Source: Robiginitomaculum sp.
Lineage (GTDB): Bacteria > Pseudomonadota > Alphaproteobacteria > Caulobacterales > Maricaulaceae
Direction of reading: 5' to 3'
DNA: 6,149 nt
Assembly (NCBI GenBank): GCA_021647805.1
Contig: JAKITZ010000151.1
Location: 1 to 6,149 of the forward strand
Below the pieces are notes generated by a model, which worked only from the letters and a program-made list of their open reading frames with translations, did not search any database and was not told the DNA's origin. Of the stretch, positions 6,102 to 6,149 are shown one piece after another (within the stretch, counting starts at the first letter, position 1; each line of letters starts with the position of its first letter). The position numbers were made by a program, and so were the translations under genes.

Positions 6102-6149
6102 AAGTAAGCTGAGTTAAATAAGAACACCCGTCCAACAGTCGGTTCGAAA

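Noticed and set aside
6090..6149. tRNA-like T-loop sequence GGTTCGAAA at the right edge
   Set aside because: The preceding bases do not form a D-arm, anticodon arm or acceptor stem with the correct spacing.

Overview
The window looks like chromosomal DNA of a Gram-negative bacterium, most likely a moderately AT-rich member of the Pseudomonadota. This rests on gene style: a Tat-targeted Acg-type nitroreductase overlapping a MarR regulator, secreted proteins with ordinary Sec or Tat signals, and E. coli-like promoter boxes. No gene is diagnostic of a genus. Stop usage is standard: two genes end in TGA and tryptophans are encoded by TGG.

The left half (1-3112) is a run of genes on the minus strand. 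Read in transcription order it holds a class V aminotransferase/cysteine desulfurase-like enzyme (3058-1397), a 79-base gap with a strong -35 box and a 13-bp inverted repeat, a Tat-exported nitroreductase-fold protein of the Acg type (1317-166), and a MarR-family regulator (185 to beyond base 1) that overlaps the nitroreductase by 20 bases. The last two form a tight pair. The inverted repeat at their promoter is the obvious candidate operator for the MarR protein, which would make this a self-regulated redox or detoxification operon.

A 440-base divergent spacer (3059-3498) separates this block from the right half. Its right end holds two consecutive inverted repeats. The second is a 25-bp palindrome with one mismatched pair that covers a perfect TTGACA box ahead of a small secreted protein gene (3499-4137). 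That protein has a signal peptide, a lysine-rich cysteine-free middle and a C-terminal tail with eight clustered cysteines (nine in all). I do not recognise its family.

The right half (4386-5897) carries a large P-loop NTPase gene of KAP-like appearance. It is broken: codon 30, where relatives have the tryptophan of the Walker A motif, is TGA, and the stretch that should carry Walker B and the rest of the NTPase core appears to be missing, while the remaining frame stays open to a normal stop. The final 252 bases contain no convincing gene but end with a near-consensus promoter pointing out of the window.

I see no CRISPR array, tRNA, rRNA, insertion sequence or intact defence system. The most interesting items are the unusual secreted cysteine-rich protein with its palindromic control region, and the damaged NTPase gene, which could be a pseudogene or, less likely, a sequencing artefact at one base.
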